A stretch of 10,111 nt of DNA. It comes from Armatimonadota bacterium (lineage in GTDB: Bacteria; Armatimonadota; JAAZEB01). Where the stretch lies: NCBI GenBank assembly GCA_012841485.1, contig DUUU01000178.1, forward strand, positions 1 to 10,111, given 5' to 3'. Below, piece after piece: positions 1 to 6,657 of the stretch (within the stretch, counting starts at the first letter, position 1; each line of letters begins with the position of its first letter). The position numbers and the translations under genes are program-made. A model generated the notes under the pieces. That model was not told where the DNA came from and did not search any database. It saw only the letters and a program-made list of their open reading frames with translations.

Positions 1-440
1 CCCCGATCCGGTCGCTGCGCGCCGACCCGGATTTCCAACGCTCTGACCGGCGGCGCCTGCTCTTCGTCCTCTTCGAAGGAGTGCCGCTCTTCTGGCGCCT
101 GGATCTCGATCTCCTGGCCCGGTCACTCGGAGGCGATTGTGGCTACGACGTGGGCAATCCCGCTGCTCGTGGCACGGACTGGTCGCTGTCCCACAGCGCG
201 CTGATGAATGCCGTCGCTGCAACCAAGGCGCTTCTTCGGGGACAGCACGAGAACGCCGCCGGGCTTCTGGCCCGTGCCTTCGCCCGCGTGGGGCTGGCCA
301 TGCCCATCTGTGATCCCGGCAGGCAAATCATCGCCCTGGGGGAGGGGATTCGGAGGATGCACCCGGAGGTCGAAGAACTGGCGGTGGAGGTGCTGGCCCT
401 AAGCCAACAGGCATTTGGCCTGGACGCGAGCAACCGGTGA
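1..440 (+). CDS. C-terminal part of a possible nucleotidyltransferase-like protein (5' truncated)
   Basis: The reading frame is open from base 3 at the window edge to a TGA at 438-440, so the true start lies upstream. A GTG at 81 is in frame, but the residues before it (from PIRSLRADPDF to LLFVLFEG) continue the fold naturally, so it is probably not the start. About 145 residues are visible. A beta-strand-like stretch (LLFVLFEGVPLFWRLDLDL) is followed by the block RGTDWSLSHSALMNAVAATK and a helical C-terminus. This resembles the third catalytic-strand region and helical tail of nucleotidyltransferase-fold (Pol-beta superfamily) proteins related to aminoglycoside nucleotidyltransferases. The family is suggested from memory only. 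The diagnostic GS...D.D motif would lie outside the window, so activity and substrate are unknown. It is separated by 124 nt from the next gene and need not belong to its operon. Confidence 0.55.
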   Translation, partial: PIRSLRADPDFQRSDRRRLLFVLFEGVPLFWRLDLDLLARSLGGDCGYDVGNPAARGTDWSLSHSALMNAVAATKALLRGQHENAAGLLARAFARVGLAMPICDPGRQIIALGEGIRRMHPEVEELAVEVLALSQQAFGLDASNR

Positions 441-552
441 CCTCCGATGGCAGGGCGTTGGGGAGATGGCGGTGGTGTTGTGAGGACGGGCGGGGATGCA
501 CCCGCGGAGTCCTCTATGGCTTGTGATCTGGTTTGCCATCGAATATGGAGTT

Positions 553-559
553 AGGAAGG
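553..559 (+). promoter_or_regulatory. Shine-Dalgarno sequence fixing the M20 gene start
   Basis: AGGAAGG lies 5 nt before the GTG at 565. It is the only good ribosome-binding site near the beginning of this frame and argues for GTG 565 over the in-frame ATG at 496. Confidence 0.7.
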
Positions 560-564
560 CCGTT

Positions 565-1821
565 GTGAGCCAACTCTCAATCGAGCAGATCCGCGCGGCG
601 GTAGAGGCCGGCCGGGCGGATGCAGAGCAGTTCCTTTGCGAATTGATCCGCTTTCCCTCGACGCCGGGCAACGAGACCGAGGCGATGGCCTGTGCCGCGC
701 GTCGCTTTGCCGAGCTGGCAGAGGTAGAGCGCGTGCCCCTCTCGAACGCCCTGCGGGAGGATGAAGATTACGCCGATCCGGTGCCCGATCTGGACTACGA
801 GGGGCGGTTCAACCTGCGCCTGCGCCTGCCGGGGAAGGGAGGGGGACGCTCGCTCCTCTTCAACACCCACCTCGACGTGGTGCCCCCATCGCAAGGCCAG
901 GAGAGCCCGTGGGAGCCCCGCGTGGACGCGGGCGTGGTGCGCGGGCGTGGCGCTTGCGATGCCAAGGGGCAGGCCGCGGCGCTCTATCTGGCGCTCTGGG
1001 CGATCCGCCGGCTGGGCCTGAAGCCGGAAGGCGACCTCCTCGGTCATCTGGTGGTCGAAGAGGAAGTGGGGGGCAACGGAACGCTGGCGATGGTCCGGCG
1101 CGGCGAGCAGGCGGATGCGTGCGTCGTGATGGAGCCGACCGACCTGCGGATCTTCTCCTCGGTGCGCGGCGCGGTGTGGTTCCGGGTGACGTGTACGGGC
1201 CGACCGGGACACAGCGGGCGCGCGGGCGATACGGTGAGCGCCCTGAAGATGGCGATCCGCGTGGTGGAGATCCTGGAAGGCTATCACGCGCGCCTGCTCG
1301 CCAGTTCGCGCGGCTTCCCCCTCTTCGACCCCTTCCCGAACCCGATGCCGATCACGTTCGGGAAGCTGCAGGCGGGCGATTGGCCGGCGACGGCGCCGAG
1401 CCGGGCCGTGGTCGAGGGTGTCCTCGGGCTGCTGCCGAACAAGACGCGCTACCAGGTGATGGAGGAGATGCGCCAGGCGATCCTCGATGAGGGCGACGAG
1501 TGGCTGCGCGAGCACTTCGAGCTGGAGTTCATGTACCGGCACGATGCGCACGTCCTCGATGTGGCGCACCCACTGGTCACGCAGCTGCAGGCGTGCTGCC
1601 GCGAAGTAGGCGCCGCCGGTGAGGTGACGGCGATGACCGCCTCGTGCGACTCCTGGTTCTATAACAACCAGCTGGGCATCCCCACGGTGGTCTTTGGCCC
1701 GGGCAGCCTGGGCTTCGCGCACTCGAATGAAGAGCAGATCCGGATGGATGAGATCGTGGGCGCCGCGGCCGTGCTCGTGCGCCTCGCGGAGAGTTGGTGT
1801 GTGGGAGAGAGGGGGGCGTAG
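565..1821 (+). CDS. M20 family zinc amidohydrolase/peptidase (ArgE/DapE/carboxypeptidase G2-like)
   Basis: This is a 418-residue metal-dependent hydrolase that would cleave an amide bond, either removing an N-acyl group or acting as an aminopeptidase or carboxypeptidase in the cytoplasm. All M20 landmarks are visible, numbered from the GTG start. NTHLDVVP carries metal ligand H102 and D104. RGACDAKG carries the bridging ligand D132. VVEEEVGG carries catalytic E166 and metal ligand E167. VVMEPT carries E190. GRPGHSGR carries H216 at the start of the inserted dimerisation (lid) domain, and FGPGSLGFAHS carries the last metal ligand, H386. Length is normal for the family and there is no signal peptide. 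The start is GTG 565, because AGGAAGG lies 5 nt upstream; an in-frame ATG at 496 would add 23 non-family residues. It is first of four co-oriented enzyme genes, with 54 nt to the next. The substrate cannot be read from sequence. The company of sugar-type dehydrogenases hints at an N-acylated or amide-linked carbohydrate rather than arginine or lysine synthesis, which is inference. Confidence 0.9.
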   Translation: MSQLSIEQIRAAVEAGRADAEQFLCELIRFPSTPGNETEAMACAARRFAELAEVERVPLSNALREDEDYADPVPDLDYEGRFNLRLRLPGKGGGRSLLFNTHLDVVPPSQGQESPWEPRVDAGVVRGRGACDAKGQAAALYLALWAIRRLGLKPEGDLLGHLVVEEEVGGNGTLAMVRRGEQADACVVMEPTDLRIFSSVRGAVWFRVTCTGRPGHSGRAGDTVSALKMAIRVVEILEGYHARLLASSRGFPLFDPFPNPMPITFGKLQAGDWPATAPSRAVVEGVLGLLPNKTRYQVMEEMRQAILDEGDEWLREHFELEFMYRHDAHVLDVAHPLVTQLQACCREVGAAGEVTAMTASCDSWFYNNQLGIPTVVFGPGSLGFAHSNEEQIRMDEIVGAAAVLVRLAESWCVGERGA

Positions 1822-1875
1822 GGCAGGGGGGCGGGCGGTCCCCAACGCTCCAGCGCTCCAGGGAGAAAGATCAGC

Positions 1876-2910
1876 ATGCAAGCGTTAGTAAAGACACAGA
1901 AGGGCGTTGGCTTTCTGGAACTGCGCGAGGTTCCCGTGCCGAAGCCGGGCCCGGGAGAGGTGCTCATCGCCGTCAAGGCGGCTGGCATCTGCGCCACGGA
2001 TGTGCATGTCAAGCACGACCGCTTCCCCTACTGGCCGCCGGTTGTCCTTGGGCATGAGTTCTCGGGGGAGATCGTGGAGCTGGGTCCGGAGGTGAAGCGC
2101 TTCCGCGTGGGCGACCGCGTTGTTGGCGAGCCGCACACCCAGGCGTGCGGGCATTGCTACCTTTGCCGGACAGGGAACGTCCAGATCTGCCCGACGAAAC
2201 GCTCGCCCGGCTGGGGGATCGATGGCGCCTTCACCAGCTTCTTGAAGATGCCGGAGCTCCTGCTCCACCGTGTCCCCGACGAGATGAGCTACGAGGTTGC
2301 CGCCGTGGTCGAGCCGACGGCAAACACCGTGCATGACGTCATCGAGCGCGCGAAGGTGGAAGCGGGCGATTTCGTGGTCGTCCTTGGCCCCGGACCGATT
2401 GGCCTGCTGGCCGGGTTGACCGCGCGCGCCGGTGGCGCGCGCCACGTGGTGATCATCGGCGCGCCTTCGGATGAGGCGGTTCGCCTGAAGAAAGCGCGCG
2501 AGCTTGGCTTCGATACCGTGATCAACTTGGCCGAGACCAACCCGGTGGAGGTCGTGCAGGATCTGACCAACGGCATCGGCGCCGACCTGGTGATCGATTG
2601 CAGCGGCGCACCGCCGGCCATTGCCTCGACGGTGGATCTGGTGCGCAAGAAGGGCCGCATCGGCGCCATCGGCCTCACGGGGAGGGAGAGCATCTCCTTC
2701 CCATGGGACAAGGCGGCATCCAAGGTGGTGGATATCGCGTTCTGCATGTCCACGAGCTATACGAGTTGGGACCGGACGATCAACCTCATCGCCTCGGGGC
2801 AGATCCCGGCGGGCGAGGTGGTTTCGCATCGCTACCCCCTGGCCCAGTGGGAGCAGGCATTCGAGGAGATGGAGGCCCAGCGGACTCTCAAGGTCCTGTT
2901 GATCCCCTAG
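1876..2910 (+). CDS. Zinc-binding medium-chain alcohol/polyol dehydrogenase (sorbitol/threonine dehydrogenase-like)
   Basis: This is a 344-residue medium-chain dehydrogenase/reductase that would oxidise a secondary alcohol, such as a polyol, sugar or hydroxy-amino acid, with NAD(P)+. The GroES-like N-terminal domain carries the catalytic-zinc residues C39 (GICATD), H60 and E61 (GHE), and E146 (VVEP). The structural-zinc lobe has four cysteines at 91, 94, 97 and 105. The Rossmann domain begins with GPGPIG at 171-176. After the second beta strand (HVVIIG, 190-195) there is Gly-Ala instead of the Asp or Glu usual in strictly NAD-dependent members, so NADP use or relaxed specificity is possible. 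The ATG start has GGGAG about 10 nt upstream. Length is typical for sorbitol, L-iditol or L-threonine 3-dehydrogenase relatives, and the substrate cannot be decided among them. It is second in the presumed operon and is followed by a 138-nt structured gap. Confidence 0.9.
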   Translation: MQALVKTQKGVGFLELREVPVPKPGPGEVLIAVKAAGICATDVHVKHDRFPYWPPVVLGHEFSGEIVELGPEVKRFRVGDRVVGEPHTQACGHCYLCRTGNVQICPTKRSPGWGIDGAFTSFLKMPELLLHRVPDEMSYEVAAVVEPTANTVHDVIERAKVEAGDFVVVLGPGPIGLLAGLTARAGGARHVVIIGAPSDEAVRLKKARELGFDTVINLAETNPVEVVQDLTNGIGADLVIDCSGAPPAIASTVDLVRKKGRIGAIGLTGRESISFPWDKAASKVVDIAFCMSTSYTSWDRTINLIASGQIPAGEVVSHRYPLAQWEQAFEEMEAQRTLKVLLIP

Positions 2911-3023
2911 GGACGGAAGCAGGGCGACCAGGGGAATCGGAAGGCGAGGGCCGCATCGGCGGCTCCTGCTCATGGCAACGCCACGGGCCTTCCGACGGGA
3001 GTCGCCCTGCGCTCCCCCGTCCC
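2910..3023. repeat. Long interrupted inverted repeat in the gap before the Gfo/Idh/MocA gene
   Basis: Three nested complementary blocks span nearly the whole intergenic gap. GGGACG (2910-2915) pairs with CGTCCC (3018-3023). GCAGGGCGAC (2919-2928) pairs with GTCGCCCTGC (3001-3010). TCGGAAGGC (2937-2945) pairs with GCCTTCCGA (2987-2995). A small hairpin, GCCG/CGGC (2950-2953/2957-2960), sits near the tip. That is 25 perfectly complementary base pairs with short internal loops. The structure starts at the last base of the upstream stop codon and ends 13 nt before the next gene's Shine-Dalgarno sequence. It could be an mRNA processing or stabilising hairpin, a cis-regulatory RNA, or a small palindromic interspersed element. 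There is no T tract, so a simple intrinsic terminator is unlikely. Confidence 0.6.
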
Positions 3024-3048
3024 TCGTCGCACCATCGGAGGAGATACC

Positions 3049-4116
3049 ATGGCAGAAGAGCGAATTGGTTTCGGCCTTTTTGGGGCCGGCCTGGTGGCAC
3101 CTTTCCACGCAAAGGCGTTGCAGGCATCGAGCAAGACGAAGCTCGTGGCGGTGGCGGCGAGGAACGCGGAGAAGCGGCAGAAGTTCGCCGGCGAGTTTGG
3201 GTGCAAGGGCTACGCCACGTTGGAGGAGATGCTGGCCGACCCCGAGGTTCAGGTAGTCAATATCCTGACCCCCAACGACGCGCACTTCGAACCCGTGCTC
3301 CAGTGCGCCCGTGCCGGGAAGCATGTCCTGGTGGAGAAGCCGCCCGCGGTGACCCTCCGCGAGACGGATGAGATGATCGCAGCGTGCCGGGAAGCGGGCG
3401 TCAAGCTGGGCGTCGTGCTCCAGTGCCGCGTGCGCAAGCCGATTCAGGCGATGCGCACCGCGCTCGCCGAAGGCCGCTTCGGCCGCCTCTACCATGCCGA
3501 TGCCTTCATGAAGTGGTTCCGGGCGGAAGATTACTACTTCATGAACCCCTGGCGCAGCTCGCGTCGTGCCGGAGCCGGCGTCACGGTGCAACACGCGTTT
3601 CACTACATTGACCTGCTGCAGTACCTGGTCGGCCCCGTCAAGCGCGTCTACGCACGCATGAACAACCTGGCCCACCCACGGGTGGAGCTGGAAGACACGC
3701 TGCTGGCCCTGGTGGAGTATGAGTGCGGCGCGCAAGGCGTCGTTGAGGCATCGACCGCGCTTTGGCCCGGCACGGACCTGCGGATCGAGGTGAACGGCGA
3801 GAACGGCACCGCGATTATGGTGGGCGAGCGCATGGAGACCTGGAAGTTCAAGGACGAGCGCCCCGAGGATGAGGAGATCCGTGCCTACGGCAGCGCCGAG
3901 CAGGTGACGGGCGCCACCGGTCCCGCCGACTTCGGCTTCTATGACCACCAGCTCCTGATCGAGGATATGGTGGATGCCATCCGTGAGGGACGCGACCCAA
4001 TGATCCCGGCTGAAAGCGTGCGCCCCACCCTCGAGTGGGCACTGGCGATGTACCAGTCGGCGAAGGACGGGGCTGCGGTCACCCTGCCGCTGGCGGACGA
4101 AGAGGCGGTTTGGTAG
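3049..4116 (+). CDS. Gfo/Idh/MocA family NAD(P)-dependent oxidoreductase
   Basis: This is a 355-residue cytoplasmic oxidoreductase of the glucose-fructose oxidoreductase/inositol dehydrogenase/MocA family, which oxidises or reduces sugars, inositols or their acids. The N-terminal Rossmann fold begins IGFGLFGAGLVAPFHAKAL (residues 6-24), with the glycine motif GLFGAG. The characteristic VEKPPA, holding E96, K97 and P98, supplies the active-site lysine. The C-terminal alpha/beta domain contains GVTVQHAFHYIDLLQYLVG (177-195) with H185 and D188. The usual Asp four residues before the His is Gln (Q181), similar to family members that read NQ.IH there. The start is well supported by GGAGGAG 5 nt before the ATG. 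Length is normal. Many paralogues with different substrates exist, so the substrate is unknown. It lies downstream of the structured gap and 73 nt ahead of an SDR gene, an arrangement often seen in sugar-acid or cyclitol catabolic clusters. Confidence 0.92.
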   Translation: MAEERIGFGLFGAGLVAPFHAKALQASSKTKLVAVAARNAEKRQKFAGEFGCKGYATLEEMLADPEVQVVNILTPNDAHFEPVLQCARAGKHVLVEKPPAVTLRETDEMIAACREAGVKLGVVLQCRVRKPIQAMRTALAEGRFGRLYHADAFMKWFRAEDYYFMNPWRSSRRAGAGVTVQHAFHYIDLLQYLVGPVKRVYARMNNLAHPRVELEDTLLALVEYECGAQGVVEASTALWPGTDLRIEVNGENGTAIMVGERMETWKFKDERPEDEEIRAYGSAEQVTGATGPADFGFYDHQLLIEDMVDAIREGRDPMIPAESVRPTLEWALAMYQSAKDGAAVTLPLADEEAVW

Positions 4117-4189
4117 AGCGCGGTGCCCGCCGGGCTTTGTCCATCAACCGCCGGGTCCGGCGCGGGTATAGGGAAGAGTAAAGCGAACC

Positions 4190-5245
4190 ATGGCATCTGA
4201 GAATACCACTATCAGTAGCGAGGCCCCCATCCGGACGGTGGAGGAGCTGGAAGAGTGCCTCTCCCAGCCTACCCCGGGCCTGGCGGAGGAGCTCTCGCGC
4301 CTGGATGGCGATATCATGATTCTCGGCTGTGCCGGGAAGATTGGTCCGACGCTTGCCCGCATGGCACGCCGGGCGCTCGACGAGGCGGGCTCGAAGCGCG
4401 CCGTGATCGGGGTGAGCCGCTTCTCGCAGCCGGGCTCCCGGGATGAGCTAGAGCGGGCTGGCGTGCGCACCATCGCGTGCGACCTCCTGGATCGCGAGGG
4501 CGTGATGGCCCTGCCGGACGCCGCCAACGTCATCTTTATGGCAGGGACGAAGTTCGGTTCGACCGGCGCCGAGGCAACGACGTGGGCCATGAATGCCTAC
4601 ATGCCCGGCATCGTGGCGGAGCGTTTTACCCGGTCGCGCATCGTCGTCTTCTCGACCGGTTGCGTCTACCCGCTCGTCCCGATCCTCAGCGGGGGCTCCA
4701 CGGAGGAGATGGCGCCTGAACCGATCGGAGAGTACTCGCAATCGACTCTGGGTCGTGAGCGCGTCTTCGAGTACTTCTCGCGAAAGTACGGCACGCCGAT
4801 CACTCTCTTCCGCCTCAACTACGCAGTGGAGCTGCGCTACGGGGTGCTGGTGGATGTGGCGCTGAAAGTGTGGTCCGGGCAGCCGCTGGACATCACGATG
4901 GGGCACGCGAATGTGATCTGGCAGGGGGACGCCAACGCCGTCGCGCTTCGCTGCCTGGGGATCGCGCAGTCGCCGCCGACGATCCTGAACGTCACCGGTC
5001 CGGAGACGCTCTCGCTGCGCGCCATCGCGCACCGTTTCGGAGAGCTGTTTGGCCGCGAGCCGATCCTCACCGGAAGCGAAGCGGATACGGCGCTGCTGAA
5101 CAATGCGTCGAAGATGTTTGGCCTCTTCGGCTATCCCACCGTGCCTGTGGATACGATTCTGAAGTGGGTGGCGCATTGGGTGCAATCCGGAGGCCCCACG
5201 TTGAACAAGCCGACGCACTATGAAACCCGCGACGGAAAGTTCTAA
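4190..5245 (+). CDS. Atypical extended SDR (NAD-dependent epimerase/dehydratase family)
   Basis: This is a 351-residue Rossmann-fold protein of the extended short-chain dehydrogenase/reductase group, normally acting on sugars or nucleotide sugars. An N-terminal extension of about 40 residues precedes the cofactor motif GCAGKIG (46-52). The second-strand region VIGVSRF (72-78) is followed by ACDLLD (96-101), and the serine/threonine strand FSTGCVYP spans 154-161. The catalytic tyrosine is probably Y182 in GEYSQSTLGRER, but the Lys expected four residues later (YxxxK) is Thr186. A conserved-looking C-terminus (PTHYETRDGKF) is present. From memory, proteins of this shape occur beside Gfo/Idh/MocA and DapA-like genes in sugar clusters, which fits the context, but their reaction is not established. 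The ATG start has GGGAAGAG about 11 nt upstream, a loose spacing. It is last in the operon and is followed by a strong hairpin. Confidence 0.82.
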   Translation: MASENTTISSEAPIRTVEELEECLSQPTPGLAEELSRLDGDIMILGCAGKIGPTLARMARRALDEAGSKRAVIGVSRFSQPGSRDELERAGVRTIACDLLDREGVMALPDAANVIFMAGTKFGSTGAEATTWAMNAYMPGIVAERFTRSRIVVFSTGCVYPLVPILSGGSTEEMAPEPIGEYSQSTLGRERVFEYFSRKYGTPITLFRLNYAVELRYGVLVDVALKVWSGQPLDITMGHANVIWQGDANAVALRCLGIAQSPPTILNVTGPETLSLRAIAHRFGELFGREPILTGSEADTALLNNASKMFGLFGYPTVPVDTILKWVAHWVQSGGPTLNKPTHYETRDGKF

Positions 5246-5260
5246 GCGGGAGTGACGATA

Positions 5261-5292
5261 GGGAGGCGGGGTCGTCACCGGCCCCGCCTCCC
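5261..5292. terminator. Bidirectional hairpin terminator between convergent genes
   Basis: GGGAGGCGGGG (5261-5271) pairs perfectly with CCCCGCCTCCC (5282-5292). Three further pairs inside (T-G, C-G, G-C) leave a TCAC tetraloop, giving about 14 bp. It lies in the 53-nt gap between the convergent stops at 5245 and 5299, where it could end transcription from both sides. There is no T run on either strand, so termination may be inefficient or factor-assisted. Confidence 0.7.
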
Positions 5293-5298
5293 CGGCAT

Positions 5299-6393
5299 CT
5301 ATCCCTCGGTACGCACTTCCACCACCGCTTCAGGCTCACCCGCGTCGTGCCGGCGCACGCACTGCGCCGCGCCTGCCCTTCCGTCCGGGCCGGGGTGGCG
5401 ACGCACCTCAAACTCCACCTCAATCCCCTCATCCACCTCGTAGAAATCGAGACCGGCTTGCAGGTCGGTGAGATGAAAGAAGTAGCTGGCGCCGTCCGGT
5501 GTGCCGATAAAGCCGAAGCCGCGCTCGGTGATCTTTCGCGTTACGATTCCGCACAGCGACGTGCCCGCGGGGGCGTCGGTAGTGCCGCACAGGCCGTTCT
5601 CGGCCTCTGGTGCGGTGAGCAGATCACGCTGAGCATCCTGGCGCAGGCGCGCCTCCTGGCGGCAGAGATCGCAGAAAAACCGCTGCCCCTTGCGCGGGTG
5701 GAAGGTAGTCCACACCTCGCGCTTTCCCTTATGGAAGGGGGATTCGCACTGAAGGAGGTGGCGCTCGTACTTCAGCTCCAGCCGGTGGAGGATATCATCG
5801 AGCCAGATGATATCGAAGTCCTTCACGCGCGCCTGGTCGCGGGGATCGGCGTAGTCGGGCGCGCAGCTGCCTTTGATGCTGGCCACGGCAACGCGCTTGC
5901 CAAGCCGGCGAACCTGTTGAAACGCGGGCTTGAAATCACGGTCGCCCACGAGACCGATGGCGATATCATAGGCAGCGGGGATCGCCGCGTAGTAGAGCAA
6001 CGCCGTCGCGAGTGAGATATCGACGCACTTTTCCTGGGGCTCGAAGGGATCCCCCGGGTCCCGGTCGGCCTTGCGCAGCCGCCGGCCCATAAAGTTGATC
6101 GGGAACGTTTCGACCTCGTAGTGATACTCCTCCTTGAGCATATCGAAGAAGTCGCGCCGGCGTTGGACGGCGTCCTCATCGCGCGTGTCGTAGTTGGAGG
6201 CGTAACTTCCGAAAAGGTGGGTGCGCACCAGATCCACGGAGAGCCCGCCGAGCTGCTTGCTCACCTCCTCGGCGAGCACGACGGGAAGTTTGCCGAAATC
6301 CACGCGAAAGTCAGGTTGACCGTAGGCTTCACTCAGTCTCGGCGTATTCGAGTACAACCACGTACCATCTATAAAGACCATCGCCTTGGGCAT
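5299..6393 (-). CDS. NYN (PIN-like) nuclease domain protein with Cys/His cluster and C-terminal cold-shock domain
   Basis: This protein has 364 residues from ATG 6393; a TTG at 6396 directly before it is an equally possible start. The upstream AGAGAGG is 10 nt from the ATG and 7 from the TTG. Residues 1 to about 205 form an NYN/LabA-type PIN-like domain. Candidate metal-binding acids are D9 in VFIDGTW, D125 in KCVDISLATALL, and D151 and D153 in VGDRDF. A Cys/His cluster follows, likely zinc-binding: C216, H221, H232, then C241 and C244 (FCDLC). Residues about 281-349 form a cold-shock OB-fold with an RNP1-like RGFGFI (291-296) and an RNP2-like YFFH (304-307). Known family roles suggest an RNA-binding ribonuclease or RNA-processing factor. 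The combined architecture is seen directly, while nuclease activity is inference. It is transcribed alone from a strong promoter, divergent from hflX and convergent with the enzyme operon. Confidence 0.88.
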   Translation of the reverse strand: MPKAMVFIDGTWLYSNTPRLSEAYGQPDFRVDFGKLPVVLAEEVSKQLGGLSVDLVRTHLFGSYASNYDTRDEDAVQRRRDFFDMLKEEYHYEVETFPINFMGRRLRKADRDPGDPFEPQEKCVDISLATALLYYAAIPAAYDIAIGLVGDRDFKPAFQQVRRLGKRVAVASIKGSCAPDYADPRDQARVKDFDIIWLDDILHRLELKYERHLLQCESPFHKGKREVWTTFHPRKGQRFFCDLCRQEARLRQDAQRDLLTAPEAENGLCGTTDAPAGTSLCGIVTRKITERGFGFIGTPDGASYFFHLTDLQAGLDFYEVDEGIEVEFEVRRHPGPDGRAGAAQCVRRHDAGEPEAVVEVRTEG

Positions 6394-6651
6394 CAACTGC
6401 TAACCTCTCTGCTTGCTACCATTCTTCGACGGACAAAACCGCCGTCACGCGACCGGCCACGAGCACGAGCACCGGCAGGCAGGAGCCGGTTGCCGGCGGG
6501 GGGCAATGCGCTCCCACGCCGCGTGCATCGTCACGGCCCAGAACGTGACAGGGTGCCCCCAGGGGAGACTCACGGTCCGAGATCCACGCTGTGGCCGGTC
6601 GTCGGAGAGTGGCATCCCCTGGGGGCAGCTCGCATTTGATGGTAAAATCCT
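6394..6651 (-). promoter_or_regulatory. Long structured 5' leader (or small RNA) upstream of the NYN/cold-shock gene
   Basis: The consensus promoter at 6658-6686 predicts transcription from about 6651, giving roughly 255 nt before the start codon, long for a bacterial leader. It contains the 13-bp inverted repeat at 6554-6627. It also contains ACCGGC/GCCGGT (6471-6476/6485-6490, 8-nt loop) and a hairpin GACGG/CCGTC around 6428-6446. No known riboswitch or housekeeping RNA signature was recognised; SRP, RNase P, tmRNA and B12-box motifs are absent. It could be an autoregulatory cold-shock-type leader or contain a separate small RNA. Confidence 0.5.
6554..6627. repeat. 13-bp perfect inverted repeat with nested helices
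   Basis: TGCCCCCAGGGGA (6554-6566) is exactly complementary in reverse to TCCCCTGGGGGCA (6615-6627). Further complementary blocks nest inside: ACTC/GAGT (6568-6571/6607-6610), CCGA/TCGG (6577-6580/6602-6605) and CCAC/GTGG with a 3-nt loop (6584-6587/6591-6594). Together they make a four-helix rod. It is transcribed in the leader of the minus-strand NYN gene, starting about 24 nt after the predicted transcription start. Each outer arm is itself nearly palindromic, so a protein-binding role at DNA level is also possible. Confidence 0.65.
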
Positions 6652-6657
6652 ATGACC

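Noticed and set aside
521..549. Possible promoter TTGTGA, 17 bp, TATGGA before the M20 gene
   Set aside because: The match is weak, and the implied transcription start (about 556) would cut into the Shine-Dalgarno sequence at 553-559.
496..564. In-frame ATG at 496 as start of the M20 gene
   Set aside because: No properly spaced Shine-Dalgarno precedes it, the 23 extra residues are unlike the family, and GTG 565 has AGGAAGG at 5 nt.
577..1881. Long open frame on the minus strand opposite the M20 gene
   Set aside because: It is a shadow of a gene with all M20 catalytic motifs, and its own translation is low-complexity and rich in His/Arg.
1885..3948. Very long open frame on the minus strand (about 690 codons)
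   Set aside because: It runs antisense across two well-supported oxidoreductase genes; its His/Arg/Leu-rich composition is typical of a GC-rich shadow frame and it shows no domain motif.
4117..4160. Terminator-like hairpin GCCC/GGGC followed by TTTGT between the Gfo/Idh/MocA and SDR genes
   Set aside because: The stem is only 4-5 bp with a short T run, too weak to call within a 73-nt operon gap.
6394..6651. Known riboswitch or housekeeping RNA in the NYN leader
   Set aside because: I looked for cobalamin-box, glycine-type, SRP, RNase P and tmRNA signatures and found none; it is kept only as an unassigned structured leader.
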